Of a stretch of 33,895 nucleotides of DNA, positions 1-7,109 are shown piece by piece. Below the pieces are notes generated by a model. It had not been told where the DNA came from. It was given only the letters and a program-made list of their open reading frames with translations, and searched no databases. A program made the translations under genes and the position numbers. The stretch covers positions 1-33,895 of the forward strand of contig JALJPB010000047.1 of assembly GCA_022969175.1 (NCBI GenBank). Reading direction: 5' to 3'. Source of the DNA: Colwellia sp. (GTDB lineage Bacteria > Pseudomonadota > Gammaproteobacteria > Enterobacterales > Alteromonadaceae). The stretch's first letter is position 1, and every line of letters begins with the position of its first letter.

Positions 1-120
1 AAAGAGCGTGTATGGTCAGGATGAACGGTCATGATTTTTGTTCCCGACAAATCATAAGTACCTCCATCCATGGAGGTAATGTCGCGGTGTCATGGATGAC
101 AAGGAGCGTGTATGTTCAGA
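1..120. repeat. Partial intergenic repeat, 100-bp spacing, with internal hairpin
   Basis: The 16-base string GAGCGTGTATGNTCAG occurs at 4-19 and again at 104-119, exactly 100 bases apart. Between the copies lies a perfect 7-bp stem (ACCTCCA at 60-66, TGGAGGT at 71-77) with a 4-base loop. This looks like one unit plus the start of a second unit of an intergenic repeat that continues left of the window. I infer a genome-dispersed or tandem intergenic element; only the second copy of the motif can be seen here. Confidence 0.5.
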
Positions 121-547
121 CCTTTCTCAGACTTCCTGTCTTTCAAGGCATTACGTTAATAAAGGGTACGGCTTGTTATCGTCAATAATTTAAGTGTTAG
201 CACACCCTAAAACCCCCTTAATAAAACATCAATATCCTTACACAATAAAGCCAGTTAATAATTAATAGCTAGTAAATAGATAACGGTACTCTTTCCTTAT
301 ATTAAGAGCTATAGCATCACATGTTATTGAATATTATAGAGTTCGAATTTCTCATCTTTACTCAAACTGAAAAAAAACAATAAATTTACGTTCGAATAAG
401 TTAATCGGACGACGGCTTATAGTGAATTTGTAACATTGCATAATCAAATAAGTTTTTAATGAAAAAGCAGAGTGTTGATTGCCTATGTTCTTAGTAACGT
501 CGTTAATCAAAACGCCATTGGTAAAATAATTATTAAGGGGAAAGTTA
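121..547. other. Non-coding stretch upstream of the GH5 gene
   Basis: This is an AT-rich region with no convincing gene. Reverse-strand reading frames here have poor composition and no ribosome binding site. The only clear signal is the AAGGGG ribosome binding site at about 535-541, in front of the GH5 start at 548. Promoter elements for the GH5 gene must lie here, but I could not pick out a convincing -35/-10 pair. Confidence 0.5.
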
Positions 548-3100
548 ATGTTAGATAAAAGCATTAATACAATAAATTTAAGACTCAGTCAGTATGTAAA
601 AGTGGCTTTGTTGAGCACCAGCATCATGACACTTTCAGGATGTATTGGGGTAAATAGTGATAATGAAACACTTGAAAGTGCATCAGAGAAAACGGAAGTA
701 TCTGAACCAGAGGTAGTACAACAACCTGAACAAGTTGGTTTATCAGCACTTCACACTGATGGCACAAAATGGGTGAATGCTGAAGGTGAGCAAGTATTAC
801 TTAAAGGGGTAAATTTAGGTAACTGGTTATTACAAGAGTTTTGGATGATGGGTCAGTCAACGGCTGACGTTAATGATCAATGTACCTTAGAAAATACCTT
901 AACTGATCGTTTTGGTTATCAAGAAAAAGAACGTTTAATGAAAGTTTTTCATGATAATTGGATGACAGAAAGAGACTGGGACAATATTGCTTCATTTGAT
1001 ATGAATGTAGTGCGAGTTCCATTTTTATATAGTGTTATTGAAGATGAGTTAAACCCGATGACACTACGTAGTGACGCGTGGGAATATTTAGATTTAGCCA
1101 TTAGCGAAGCGGAAAAACGTGATATGTATGTGATTCTTGATTTACATGGCGCGGTTGGAGGTCAAGGATGGGAGCACCATAGTGGTTGTGCTGGCCTGAA
1201 TGAGTATTGGGGTGATGAGGTTTTTCAAGAGCGTACTCGTTGGTTATGGCAACAAATAGCGACACGTTATAAAGACAATGGTGTTGTTGCCGGTTATGGA
1301 GTACTTAATGAACCGTGGGGCACAAGTGAAGAAAATTTAGCCATTGAAGTTAAAGAACTTTACGACGCAATTAGAGAAGTCGATGAAGATCATATCGTTA
1401 TTCTTCCTGGTCATAATAGTGGGATAAATGGTTACGGAAATCCAGCTGAAAACGGCATGACCAATGTTGCTTTTGAAATGCACTTTTATCCGGGCATCTT
1501 TGGCTGGGGCGAAATTGGTTATGACGTGCATCGCGATTGGTTACGTTGTGGCGAAAGTGGCACCGGTGGTGTATGTGAGTGGAATGATCGAATTACTGCA
1601 CTAGATACACCATTTTTAAACGGCGAGTTTCAACCCTGGGCAGGTTTAGGTGAACTAGGCGCTGATATTACTCGTGCTAGTTTTGATACCTATGCAAGTT
1701 ATGGTTGGGCATCAACTGCATGGGCTTATAAAGTGTTAACCAATGGTGGAGGTCAAGGCGCAGGCACTTGGGGCTTAGTCACTAATGCTGGCTTAGATTT
1801 TGACGAAAAATTGGTTGCCGCAAATACTTGGGCTTGTGCTGGTTGGGAAAGTGACTTTGCCAATGCTTGTGATACCAGCAATGTAAGTTTTACTGCACAA
1901 ACAAGCCGTACCGCTTATTTAGTAGTGAAAACAGGTGCACTCAATACTATTAACGTTAGTTACGATAACTTAAGTTTACTTAACGAAAGTACCGGCAATG
2001 AAATGCTGGTTAACGGTGAGTTTGGTAGCAATACCGGTTGGACCGAATGGCAAGCTAATGGTAGCCAAAGTTTTGATTACACTAATACAACAGATACACC
2101 TTCAGGTGCAAGTGGTGCAGTATTAACTGTTACTGGTGGTGCTGCTAACGGTGGTATTTACCAAGCGATAGAATTAGAAGCCGGTGTTACTTATACCTTT
2201 AGTGGTGTCTTTAAAGATAATGGTAGTACTGACAGCTGGGCAGAAGTCTTTTTAGTACCAAGTGAGCCGGTAACTGGTGAAGATGTAAGTGGAACACAAA
2301 TTCTTCCTCAAGCGGATTTCCTCAACGATAGCATTGAAGAAATAGAGCAATTATTTACCTCTTTTGGCACCATGGAATATGATGTACATGAAGACGTGCG
2401 AGCCGCACTTACCGCGGAACAAGCCTCTGGTTTATTTAGTATTCCAGCAAGACCTACAGGGTTAACCGTGGTTGAAGGTAATGAGTCGGTATCACTAACG
2501 TGGGATGCTAATAGTGAAGCTGATGTAACGGGTTATAATGTTTACCGCAGTACTTCGCCTGGCGGTATTAAAGCACTTTTGGCAGAGAATATTATTGAGA
2601 CTAGCTTTGAAGATAACGATAACCTTGAAGGTAACCGTTATTATGTTGTTGCAGCCGTAGATCCTGAAGACATAAGTTACTTTAGTGAGCAGTCAACTAC
2701 CTCTATCGAAAAACTATCGTTACCAGGAAGAATTGAAGCAGAAAACTTTAATGCAATGTATGGCTTTGAGTTTGAAGATGCGCAAGATACTGGTGGCGGT
2801 CAAAATAGCGGTTTTGCCGACCCAGATGACTATTTAGATTACCAAGTGTATGTTGAAACAACAGGAACCTATACAGTAACTTATCGTTTAGCGACAAATA
2901 ATGGCAGCCCTGAAGGTTTTCAATTACTTAGTGATGGCGATCTCATTGAAACGGTAGTGGTACCTGCCACAGGTGGTTGGCAAACTTGGATAGATGTTAC
3001 TACCACAGTAGAGTTAACTGCAGGTGAGCAAACATTACGTTTGTTATCCATTGGTAAAGAATGGAACTTTAACTGGATGGAGTTTTCAATAGCCCCTTAA
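548..3100 (+). CDS. GH5-family beta-glucanase lipoprotein with carbohydrate-binding modules
   Basis: An 850-residue surface lipoprotein predicted to hydrolyse a beta-glucan. The signal peptide ends in a lipobox (L-S-G-C, Cys32), followed by an acidic Ser/Glu linker. A GH5 (clan A TIM-barrel) catalytic domain covers about residues 68-430. Its acid/base is Glu255 in the L-N-E-P motif and its nucleophile is Glu360 in the L-N-G-E-F motif. A jelly-roll carbohydrate-binding-like domain follows at about 487-585, then a fibronectin type III domain at about 633-720. A CBM6-like domain starting with R-I-E-A-E-N-F covers about 727-849. The N-terminal pattern (K-G-V-N-L-G-N-W-L) resembles the exo-beta-1,3-glucanase branch of GH5, but the subfamily is unresolved and cellulase activity cannot be excluded. 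The next gene is a GH30 enzyme 143 bases downstream, so laminarin-type beta-1,3/1,6-glucan is the likeliest substrate. AAGGGG precedes the ATG. Confidence 0.85.
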   Translation: MLDKSINTINLRLSQYVKVALLSTSIMTLSGCIGVNSDNETLESASEKTEVSEPEVVQQPEQVGLSALHTDGTKWVNAEGEQVLLKGVNLGNWLLQEFWMMGQSTADVNDQCTLENTLTDRFGYQEKERLMKVFHDNWMTERDWDNIASFDMNVVRVPFLYSVIEDELNPMTLRSDAWEYLDLAISEAEKRDMYVILDLHGAVGGQGWEHHSGCAGLNEYWGDEVFQERTRWLWQQIATRYKDNGVVAGYGVLNEPWGTSEENLAIEVKELYDAIREVDEDHIVILPGHNSGINGYGNPAENGMTNVAFEMHFYPGIFGWGEIGYDVHRDWLRCGESGTGGVCEWNDRITALDTPFLNGEFQPWAGLGELGADITRASFDTYASYGWASTAWAYKVLTNGGGQGAGTWGLVTNAGLDFDEKLVAANTWACAGWESDFANACDTSNVSFTAQTSRTAYLVVKTGALNTINVSYDNLSLLNESTGNEMLVNGEFGSNTGWTEWQANGSQSFDYTNTTDTPSGASGAVLTVTGGAANGGIYQAIELEAGVTYTFSGVFKDNGSTDSWAEVFLVPSEPVTGEDVSGTQILPQADFLNDSIEEIEQLFTSFGTMEYDVHEDVRAALTAEQASGLFSIPARPTGLTVVEGNESVSLTWDANSEADVTGYNVYRSTSPGGIKALLAENIIETSFEDNDNLEGNRYYVVAAVDPEDISYFSEQSTTSIEKLSLPGRIEAENFNAMYGFEFEDAQDTGGGQNSGFADPDDYLDYQVYVETTGTYTVTYRLATNNGSPEGFQLLSDGDLIETVVVPATGGWQTWIDVTTTVELTAGEQTLRLLSIGKEWNFNWMEFSIAP

Positions 3101-3121
3101 TTATTCATCGGTCAAACGCTT

Positions 3122-3150
3122 GATACGCAGGGATTTTTTCTCCGCGTATC
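3122..3150. other. Hairpin between the GH5 and GH30 genes
   Basis: GATACGC (3122-3128) and GCGTATC (3144-3150) form a 7-bp perfect stem around a T-rich 15-base loop. No T-run follows the stem, so it is not a standard terminator. It may be an RNA-processing or partial-termination structure that separates expression of the two glycosidases. Confidence 0.35.
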
Positions 3151-3243
3151 TTAGCGTTAAAGATACATAACTTAGAATGAATAAATATTGTTTATATATT
3201 CTTATACAACCTTATTAAATATTAAAAAACAGAGAATTTATTA

Positions 3244-4695
3244 ATGAATAGCAAAAAAATTATTGCCTCAGTTTTGTTAAGCTGCCTGGCTGTTTGCATT
3301 GTAACAACGCCACTTCAGGCGGCTCAGTCGAGTGTTAAAACTATTGAGGTTTTCACTACGGCCAAAGATACCGATAAACGCTTAACATTAACCCAAAAAG
3401 CGACGTTTGAACCGAGTATTCAACCAACCGAAGGACAAATTTCTATCTTCGTAAACCCGAATAAGCGTTTCCAAAAAGTCTTGGGGTTTGGTGGTGCCAT
3501 TACCGATGCTAGTGCAGAAGTTTTTGCTAAGTTACCGGCAGATAAACAGAACGAAATGCTAAAAGCTTACTATGACCAAGATGAAGGTATTGGCTATTCA
3601 TTGGCTCGTACAACGATACATAGTTCTGATTTTGGTAGTGGCAGTCATACTTATATTAAAGAAGGCGATAAATCACTTTCTACTTTTAATATTGACCATG
3701 ATCGTGAATTTCGTATCCCACTCATTAAAAGAGCCATTAAAGCTGCTGGTGGGGAGTTAATGCTTTACGCAAGTCCTTGGAGTGCCCCTGCTTTCATGAA
3801 AAGCAATAATAATATGTTACAAGGCGGAAAGTTACTTCCTGAATATTACGATACATGGGCAAGGTATTTTACTAAATTCATTAAAGCGTATGAAGCTGAA
3901 GGCATGCCTATTTGGGGGGTTACTATTCAAAATGAACCTATGGCCACTCAGCGTTGGGAATCAATGATTTATACCGCTGAAGAAGAACGAGATTTCTTGA
4001 AGAATCATTTAGGCCCTATCATGGAAAATGAGGGTTATGGCGATAAGAATATTGTGGTTTGGGATCATAACCGCGACTTGATTACTAACCGTGCAAATAC
4101 TATTTTTGACGATCCTCAGGCAGCAAAATACGCATGGGGTATTGGCTTTCACTGGTATGAAACATGGACTGGGGGAGAAACTATGCATGACAATCTTGCT
4201 TTGGTAAATGAGTCTTATCCTGGCATGAAGCTATTATTCACTGAAGGAACCAATGAAGGTTTTAGAGCCGACAGATATCAATATTGGCCAAATGCAGAGC
4301 GTTATGGTAACTCGATGATTAAAGATTTTAATAGAGGTACTGTTGGCTGGACTGATTGGAATATATTGCTGGATCATAATGGTGGTCCAAATCATGTCAG
4401 TAATTTTTGTTTTGCCCCCATTCATGCTGACACCAGAACGGGAGAGTTAATCTACACACCAACCTATTATTATATTGGTCACTTCTCAAAGTTCGTTCGA
4501 CCTAATGCGCAGCGTGTAAGTACCAGTAGCAGCCGTAGCGTGTTGTTGGCGACATCGTTTATCAATGAAGATAACGAAATGGCAACGATTGTTATGAACC
4601 AAACGGATGAAAAAATTGATTACAATTTCATTGTTGCAGGCAAACAGTCAATGTTGACTATTCCAGCTCGAGCAATGCAAACATTAGTGTATTAA
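3244..4695 (+). CDS. Secreted GH30-family glycosidase (beta-glucosidase / endo-beta-1,6-glucanase type)
   Basis: A 483-residue exported enzyme of glycoside hydrolase family 30 with a signal peptide of about 27 residues. The family signature G-F-G-G-A-I-T-D-A-S lies at 81-90, and S-P-W-S-A-P-A-F-M-K at 177-186. The acid/base is Glu231 in I-Q-N-E-P and the nucleophile is Glu334 in L-F-T-E-G. The C-terminal part is the usual GH30 side beta-domain, and no extra binding module is present. Family members include glucosylceramidases, beta-glucosidases and endo-beta-1,6-glucanases. Next to a GH5 glucanase, removal of beta-1,6 branches from laminarin is a reasonable inference. The gene is probably co-expressed with the GH5 gene, although 143 bases and a hairpin separate them. 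Confidence 0.87.
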   Translation: MNSKKIIASVLLSCLAVCIVTTPLQAAQSSVKTIEVFTTAKDTDKRLTLTQKATFEPSIQPTEGQISIFVNPNKRFQKVLGFGGAITDASAEVFAKLPADKQNEMLKAYYDQDEGIGYSLARTTIHSSDFGSGSHTYIKEGDKSLSTFNIDHDREFRIPLIKRAIKAAGGELMLYASPWSAPAFMKSNNNMLQGGKLLPEYYDTWARYFTKFIKAYEAEGMPIWGVTIQNEPMATQRWESMIYTAEEERDFLKNHLGPIMENEGYGDKNIVVWDHNRDLITNRANTIFDDPQAAKYAWGIGFHWYETWTGGETMHDNLALVNESYPGMKLLFTEGTNEGFRADRYQYWPNAERYGNSMIKDFNRGTVGWTDWNILLDHNGGPNHVSNFCFAPIHADTRTGELIYTPTYYYIGHFSKFVRPNAQRVSTSSSRSVLLATSFINEDNEMATIVMNQTDEKIDYNFIVAGKQSMLTIPARAMQTLVY

Positions 4696-4713
4696 TTTTT
4701 ACTATTCATAATA

Positions 4714-4741
4714 ATGGCTAGGTTTGATACCTATCCATTTG
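4714..4741. terminator. Possible bidirectional terminator between convergent genes
   Basis: AATGG-C-TAGGT and ACCTA-T-CCATT form a ten-base arm pair with one mismatch around a 5-base loop. The site lies between the stops of the convergent GH30 gene and the AraC-type regulator gene. The T-run after the stem is weak, so this call rests mostly on position. Confidence 0.4.
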
Positions 4742-4742
4742 A

Positions 4743-5936
4743 TTATTTAGCTGACTGGCGAAACTGCGAAGGCGTGACACTTTCAAACTTTTTAAAGAAA
4801 GTATAAAACACTGACTTACTATTAAAGCCTACTGCTAGGTATATGTCGGTTATTGTGGTGTTTTTGTGTTCTGGATCGACAAGCATTTTCTTCGCTTCTT
4901 CAATGCGATACTTATTAATAAACTCATAGAAATTGATACCAAAGTGGCGATTTATCAACATTGATAGATCGCGAGGTATAATGGACAAAGATTCTGCTAG
5001 TGTATCTAAGGTAATATCAGGCTCCATATAGGCCTTATCCTTTAACATTGCCGCGTCAACTTCAGCTGCCATCTCGGGATTAACAAATTGGTCGTCATTT
5101 GTTTTTTTAGTTGTCTCTTCTTCTACCACTTGTTCAAATGTTAAGAAATGCCGAATAGCCGTAAATACTAATAGGTTGACTAAGACAAAAGAAGCATAGT
5201 TTCCGGTGAGACCAAGGTATGAAAAAACTTCAATGCCAAATCCGTCAAACAGATTGATAACTTTGGCGCTAGCGAGTAGCGTTTCCGATAACATCACCAC
5301 CATAAAACCAATAACAAGACCTTTTAGCCAATTTATATGAGCTTTATCAATATTCGACTTGGTATTTTGTAAAAGGTGCTTGTACCTGATGATTAAAATT
5401 AAACAAGCAACAGCATAAAAAACCCTGACACATTTGATTAAAAACTCCAAGCCGACATAGCCGGCACTATAAACAAAAGACTCGTTGAGCAGCATTTCCT
5501 GCCGCTGTTCAAAAGAATGGCTATAGAATGTTGTCGATATAAATATCACAAAGACGATAAGAGGTAGCAGATGAAGCAGGTCTGCTTTTTTTAAGGAAAA
5601 ATCACGAAAAATTAAAGATTTGATGCAAAAAAATAAAAGAGCGCCATCGACATAATAAGCAAGCTCGGGTATGAAATAAAAACTAGGCCATTGGTACCTA
5701 ACCTGTATTTTAAATTCAGCACCCCACATCATTAATTCATTGGCCGGAATTAATGCATGGGCGAATAGAAATGCAGTAAGAAATAAAGTGCTTTTTATCC
5801 GGTTAGTATTGGTGACATAAAGTAGAGCACCAAAAAAAAGGCACTGCATAGCTGTCATTAAAAGTATAACGTCATGAAAATTGAACAATACAGTTTGGAA
5901 CTCAAAAGGCTTCATTACTTCTCTTACAAACAACAT
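4743..5936 (-). CDS. Membrane-bound AraC-family transcriptional regulator
   Basis: A 397-residue protein with about seven hydrophobic segments in residues 1-265 and an AraC-type double helix-turn-helix domain at about 295-395. The second HTH carries the typical D-I-Y-L-A-V-G-F followed by F-Y-T-F-F-K-K-F and ends T-P-S-Q-F-R. Regulators with this membrane-sensor plus AraC architecture are common beside polysaccharide-use genes in marine gammaproteobacteria. Its convergent neighbours are the GH5/GH30 pair, so sensing a glucan breakdown product at the inner membrane is a plausible role; this is inference. The start is uncertain. The ATG at 5936 has a weak ribosome binding site, while an ATG at 5915 (Met8) has AGAGAAG immediately upstream. 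Confidence 0.8.
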   Translation of the reverse strand: MLFVREVMKPFEFQTVLFNFHDVILLMTAMQCLFFGALLYVTNTNRIKSTLFLTAFLFAHALIPANELMMWGAEFKIQVRYQWPSFYFIPELAYYVDGALLFFCIKSLIFRDFSLKKADLLHLLPLIVFVIFISTTFYSHSFEQRQEMLLNESFVYSAGYVGLEFLIKCVRVFYAVACLILIIRYKHLLQNTKSNIDKAHINWLKGLVIGFMVVMLSETLLASAKVINLFDGFGIEVFSYLGLTGNYASFVLVNLLVFTAIRHFLTFEQVVEEETTKKTNDDQFVNPEMAAEVDAAMLKDKAYMEPDITLDTLAESLSIIPRDLSMLINRHFGINFYEFINKYRIEEAKKMLVDPEHKNTTITDIYLAVGFNSKSVFYTFFKKFESVTPSQFRQSAK

Positions 5937-6025
5937 CTGCTAATTAATTTTAACGATCATATCATAGTAATGGTAAGTATGGAGACGATGATTGGCAAGT
6001 CATTCTTCTTAAAAGTAATATCCAA

Positions 6026-6364
6026 TTAATCATTACGTTCAGATAAGTTTTGTTTAACTATATCAGACTCTTTTTGTGCATAAAAATCGACATGAAACTC
6101 GGTATCATCTGTTAAAAATTCAACTTTATGCCAATATTCAGGTGGTGAAATAGCGGATTGATTAGCAGCTATAATAATTTCTTGTTCTACTTCACCTCGT
6201 CGTTCAGTAAAACCAAAAAATTTTAATCGCCCTTTGGTTACACAAATACTGCCGTACACACCTGCTTTAGTATTGTGTAAGTGTAAAAACATTTTTGGGA
6301 TATTAGTTTTAGTAAACTGTGGCGTGGATTTGTAATTTATATAATCTTGTGGAATAGATGTCAT
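6026..6364 (-). CDS. DUF1971 / YeaR-TehB-like cupin-fold protein
   Basis: A 112-residue soluble protein of the DUF1971 family, as in E. coli YeaR and the N-terminal extension of some TehB tellurite-resistance proteins. The pattern F-T-x(3)-I-P-x-M-F-L-x-L-H-N-T-K near the N-terminus, a G-R-L-x-F segment and S-P-P-E-Y-W-H-x-V support this. The molecular function of the family is unknown. From memory, yeaR in E. coli responds to nitrate and nitric oxide, which fits its position downstream of a NorR-type promoter here. AAAGG lies 7-11 bases before the ATG. It is the last gene of a probable three-gene operon, but an 87-base gap with 12-bp repeats precedes it. Confidence 0.75.
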   Translation of the reverse strand: MTSIPQDYINYKSTPQFTKTNIPKMFLHLHNTKAGVYGSICVTKGRLKFFGFTERRGEVEQEIIIAANQSAISPPEYWHKVEFLTDDTEFHVDFYAQKESDIVKQNLSERND

Positions 6365-6386
6365 GTTGAGCCTTTAAAATAAATTG

Positions 6387-6422
6387 TTATTGCGAATATT
6401 AATGCGAGTATTATTGCGAATG
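6387..6422. repeat. Three tandem 12-bp repeats before the DUF1971 gene
   Basis: Three consecutive 12-base units are TTATTGCGAATA, TTAATGCGAGTA and TTATTGCGAATG. They sit in the short gap between the 55-residue gene and the DUF1971 gene. Units 1 and 3 differ at one base; unit 2 differs from unit 1 at two. They may be a helically phased protein-binding array or the trace of replication slippage. Confidence 0.6.
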
Positions 6423-6451
6423 TTATCAACCGAAATAATGTCTACGGATAA

Positions 6452-6619
6452 TCATTTAATTAATATACCAAGTGCTAGCAAAGAGCAGACAAATGTAAGC
6501 ATAAAATAGCCTTTTAAGGGGAATTCTAATGCCAGATGTTGTGCTAAGTACTTTATCGAAACAATACTTTGCTGGTCATGGTTTAATTGAGCCATTTCTG
6601 ACTCTTGAATCGGTAACAT
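6452..6619 (-). CDS. 55-residue single-span membrane protein, NO-response operon
   Basis: A small gene whose ATG lies one base past the stop codon of the upstream 90-residue gene (TAA-A-ATG). This spacing indicates translational coupling. Its ribosome binding site AAAAGGAA lies inside the end of the upstream gene. The protein has a polar N-terminal half and one hydrophobic segment at about residues 38-54. A longer version of this frame can be read upstream, but that part runs antiparallel in frame to nothing and overlaps the 90-residue gene, so I chose the short form. I do not recognise the family. Its place behind a sigma-54/NorR promoter suggests a role in nitric oxide defence or respiration. 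Confidence 0.6.
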   Translation of the reverse strand: MLPIQESEMAQLNHDQQSIVSIKYLAQHLALEFPLKGYFMLTFVCSLLALGILIK

Positions 6620-6620
6620 T

Positions 6621-6893
6621 TTAAAAGTTCCTTTTACCAAAACCATGTAAAGCAACACAGCGCAATACATAGCCAATTTTAAGAAATCCTGCAAAAATAA
6701 TCGTGGCGATATGCGCAGATATTTGTGATGAGATAGTAAAGTATTCGTCATAAGCAAAGGTAATTAAGATACTAGAAGAGACGATAAGTATCGAAACCAT
6801 CATTAGGTAGTTACCTAATAAGAGACATTTTTGAAAACCTAGGGCGTTATCAGTGTTGGGTAGCTGTGCAGAGATGAAAAATTGCGAATACAT
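6621..6893 (-). CDS. 90-residue two-span membrane protein, first gene of the NorR-controlled operon
   Basis: A small inner-membrane protein with hydrophobic segments at about residues 25-46 and 58-82. The second segment ends in a motif rich in conserved-looking residues (G-Y-V-L-R-C-V-A-L-H-G-F-G). An AAAGAGA ribosome binding site precedes the ATG. The gene is transcribed away from norR and sits directly downstream of a sigma-54 promoter with NorR-type enhancer sites. It is therefore probably induced by nitric oxide. I cannot assign a molecular function. The Cys and His in the second span could bind a metal or haem, but nothing else supports that. Confidence 0.7.
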   Translation of the reverse strand: MYSQFFISAQLPNTDNALGFQKCLLLGNYLMMVSILIVSSSILITFAYDEYFTISSQISAHIATIIFAGFLKIGYVLRCVALHGFGKRNF

Positions 6894-6942
6894 AATAATG
6901 TCTCTTTACTAATGAATATTACTCGATGAATATACTTAGTAA

Positions 6943-6958
6943 AGCAAAGACAATGCCA
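6943..6958 (-). promoter_or_regulatory. Sigma-54 (-24/-12) promoter
   Basis: On the minus strand TGGCAT-N5-TTGCT matches the consensus TGGCAC-N5-TTGCW, with the GG and GC doublets at the required spacing. The expected start of transcription is near 6932, giving a leader of about 40 bases before the ATG at 6893. NorR is a sigma-54 activator and its putative sites lie 55-110 bases upstream, so promoter and activator agree. Confidence 0.8.
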
Positions 6959-7012
6959 TAAATATAATTATAATAATTACAGTTACTTATATGTTTTACA
7001 TATATGTATGAA

Positions 7013-7067
7013 GTCTTTATGACTCGTGTATTGTGTAGTCAAAACGACACTTATATGTTATTTTGAC
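7013..7067. promoter_or_regulatory. Three NorR-type enhancer sites
   Basis: Three matches to GT-N7-AC lie in a row: GTCTTTATGAC (7013-7023), GTCAAAACGAC (7038-7048) and GTTATTTTGAC (7057-7067). Each also approximates the fuller GTCA-N3-TGAC palindrome. E. coli NorR is known to use three such sites upstream of norVW. The sites sit between norR and the divergent sigma-54 promoter. They also lie inside the longest possible reading frame for norR, which argues for the later norR start. Confidence 0.8.
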
Positions 7068-7109
7068 TCTGGAGTGTTTGATGACAATAAAGTCACGGGT
7101 AAGATAACA

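Noticed and set aside
12..188. Open frame of 58 codons through the left-edge repeat
   Set aside because: It runs through a repeat and hairpin, has no ribosome binding site and unusual composition (many Arg, Cys, Trp), so it is probably a chance frame in a non-coding repeat.
6620..6754. N-terminal extension of the 55-residue gene to 101 residues
   Set aside because: It overlaps the better supported 90-residue gene in another frame and lacks its own ribosome binding site; the coupled ATG at 6619 is a better start.
6452..6893. Frameshift joining the 90- and 55-residue frames into one broken gene
   Set aside because: The first frame ends in a plausible stop and the second starts one base later with a ribosome binding site, which fits two coupled genes better than one damaged gene.
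7026..7109. Earlier GTG start for norR
   Set aside because: The extension covers two NorR-type operator sites and has no similarity to NorR N-termini.
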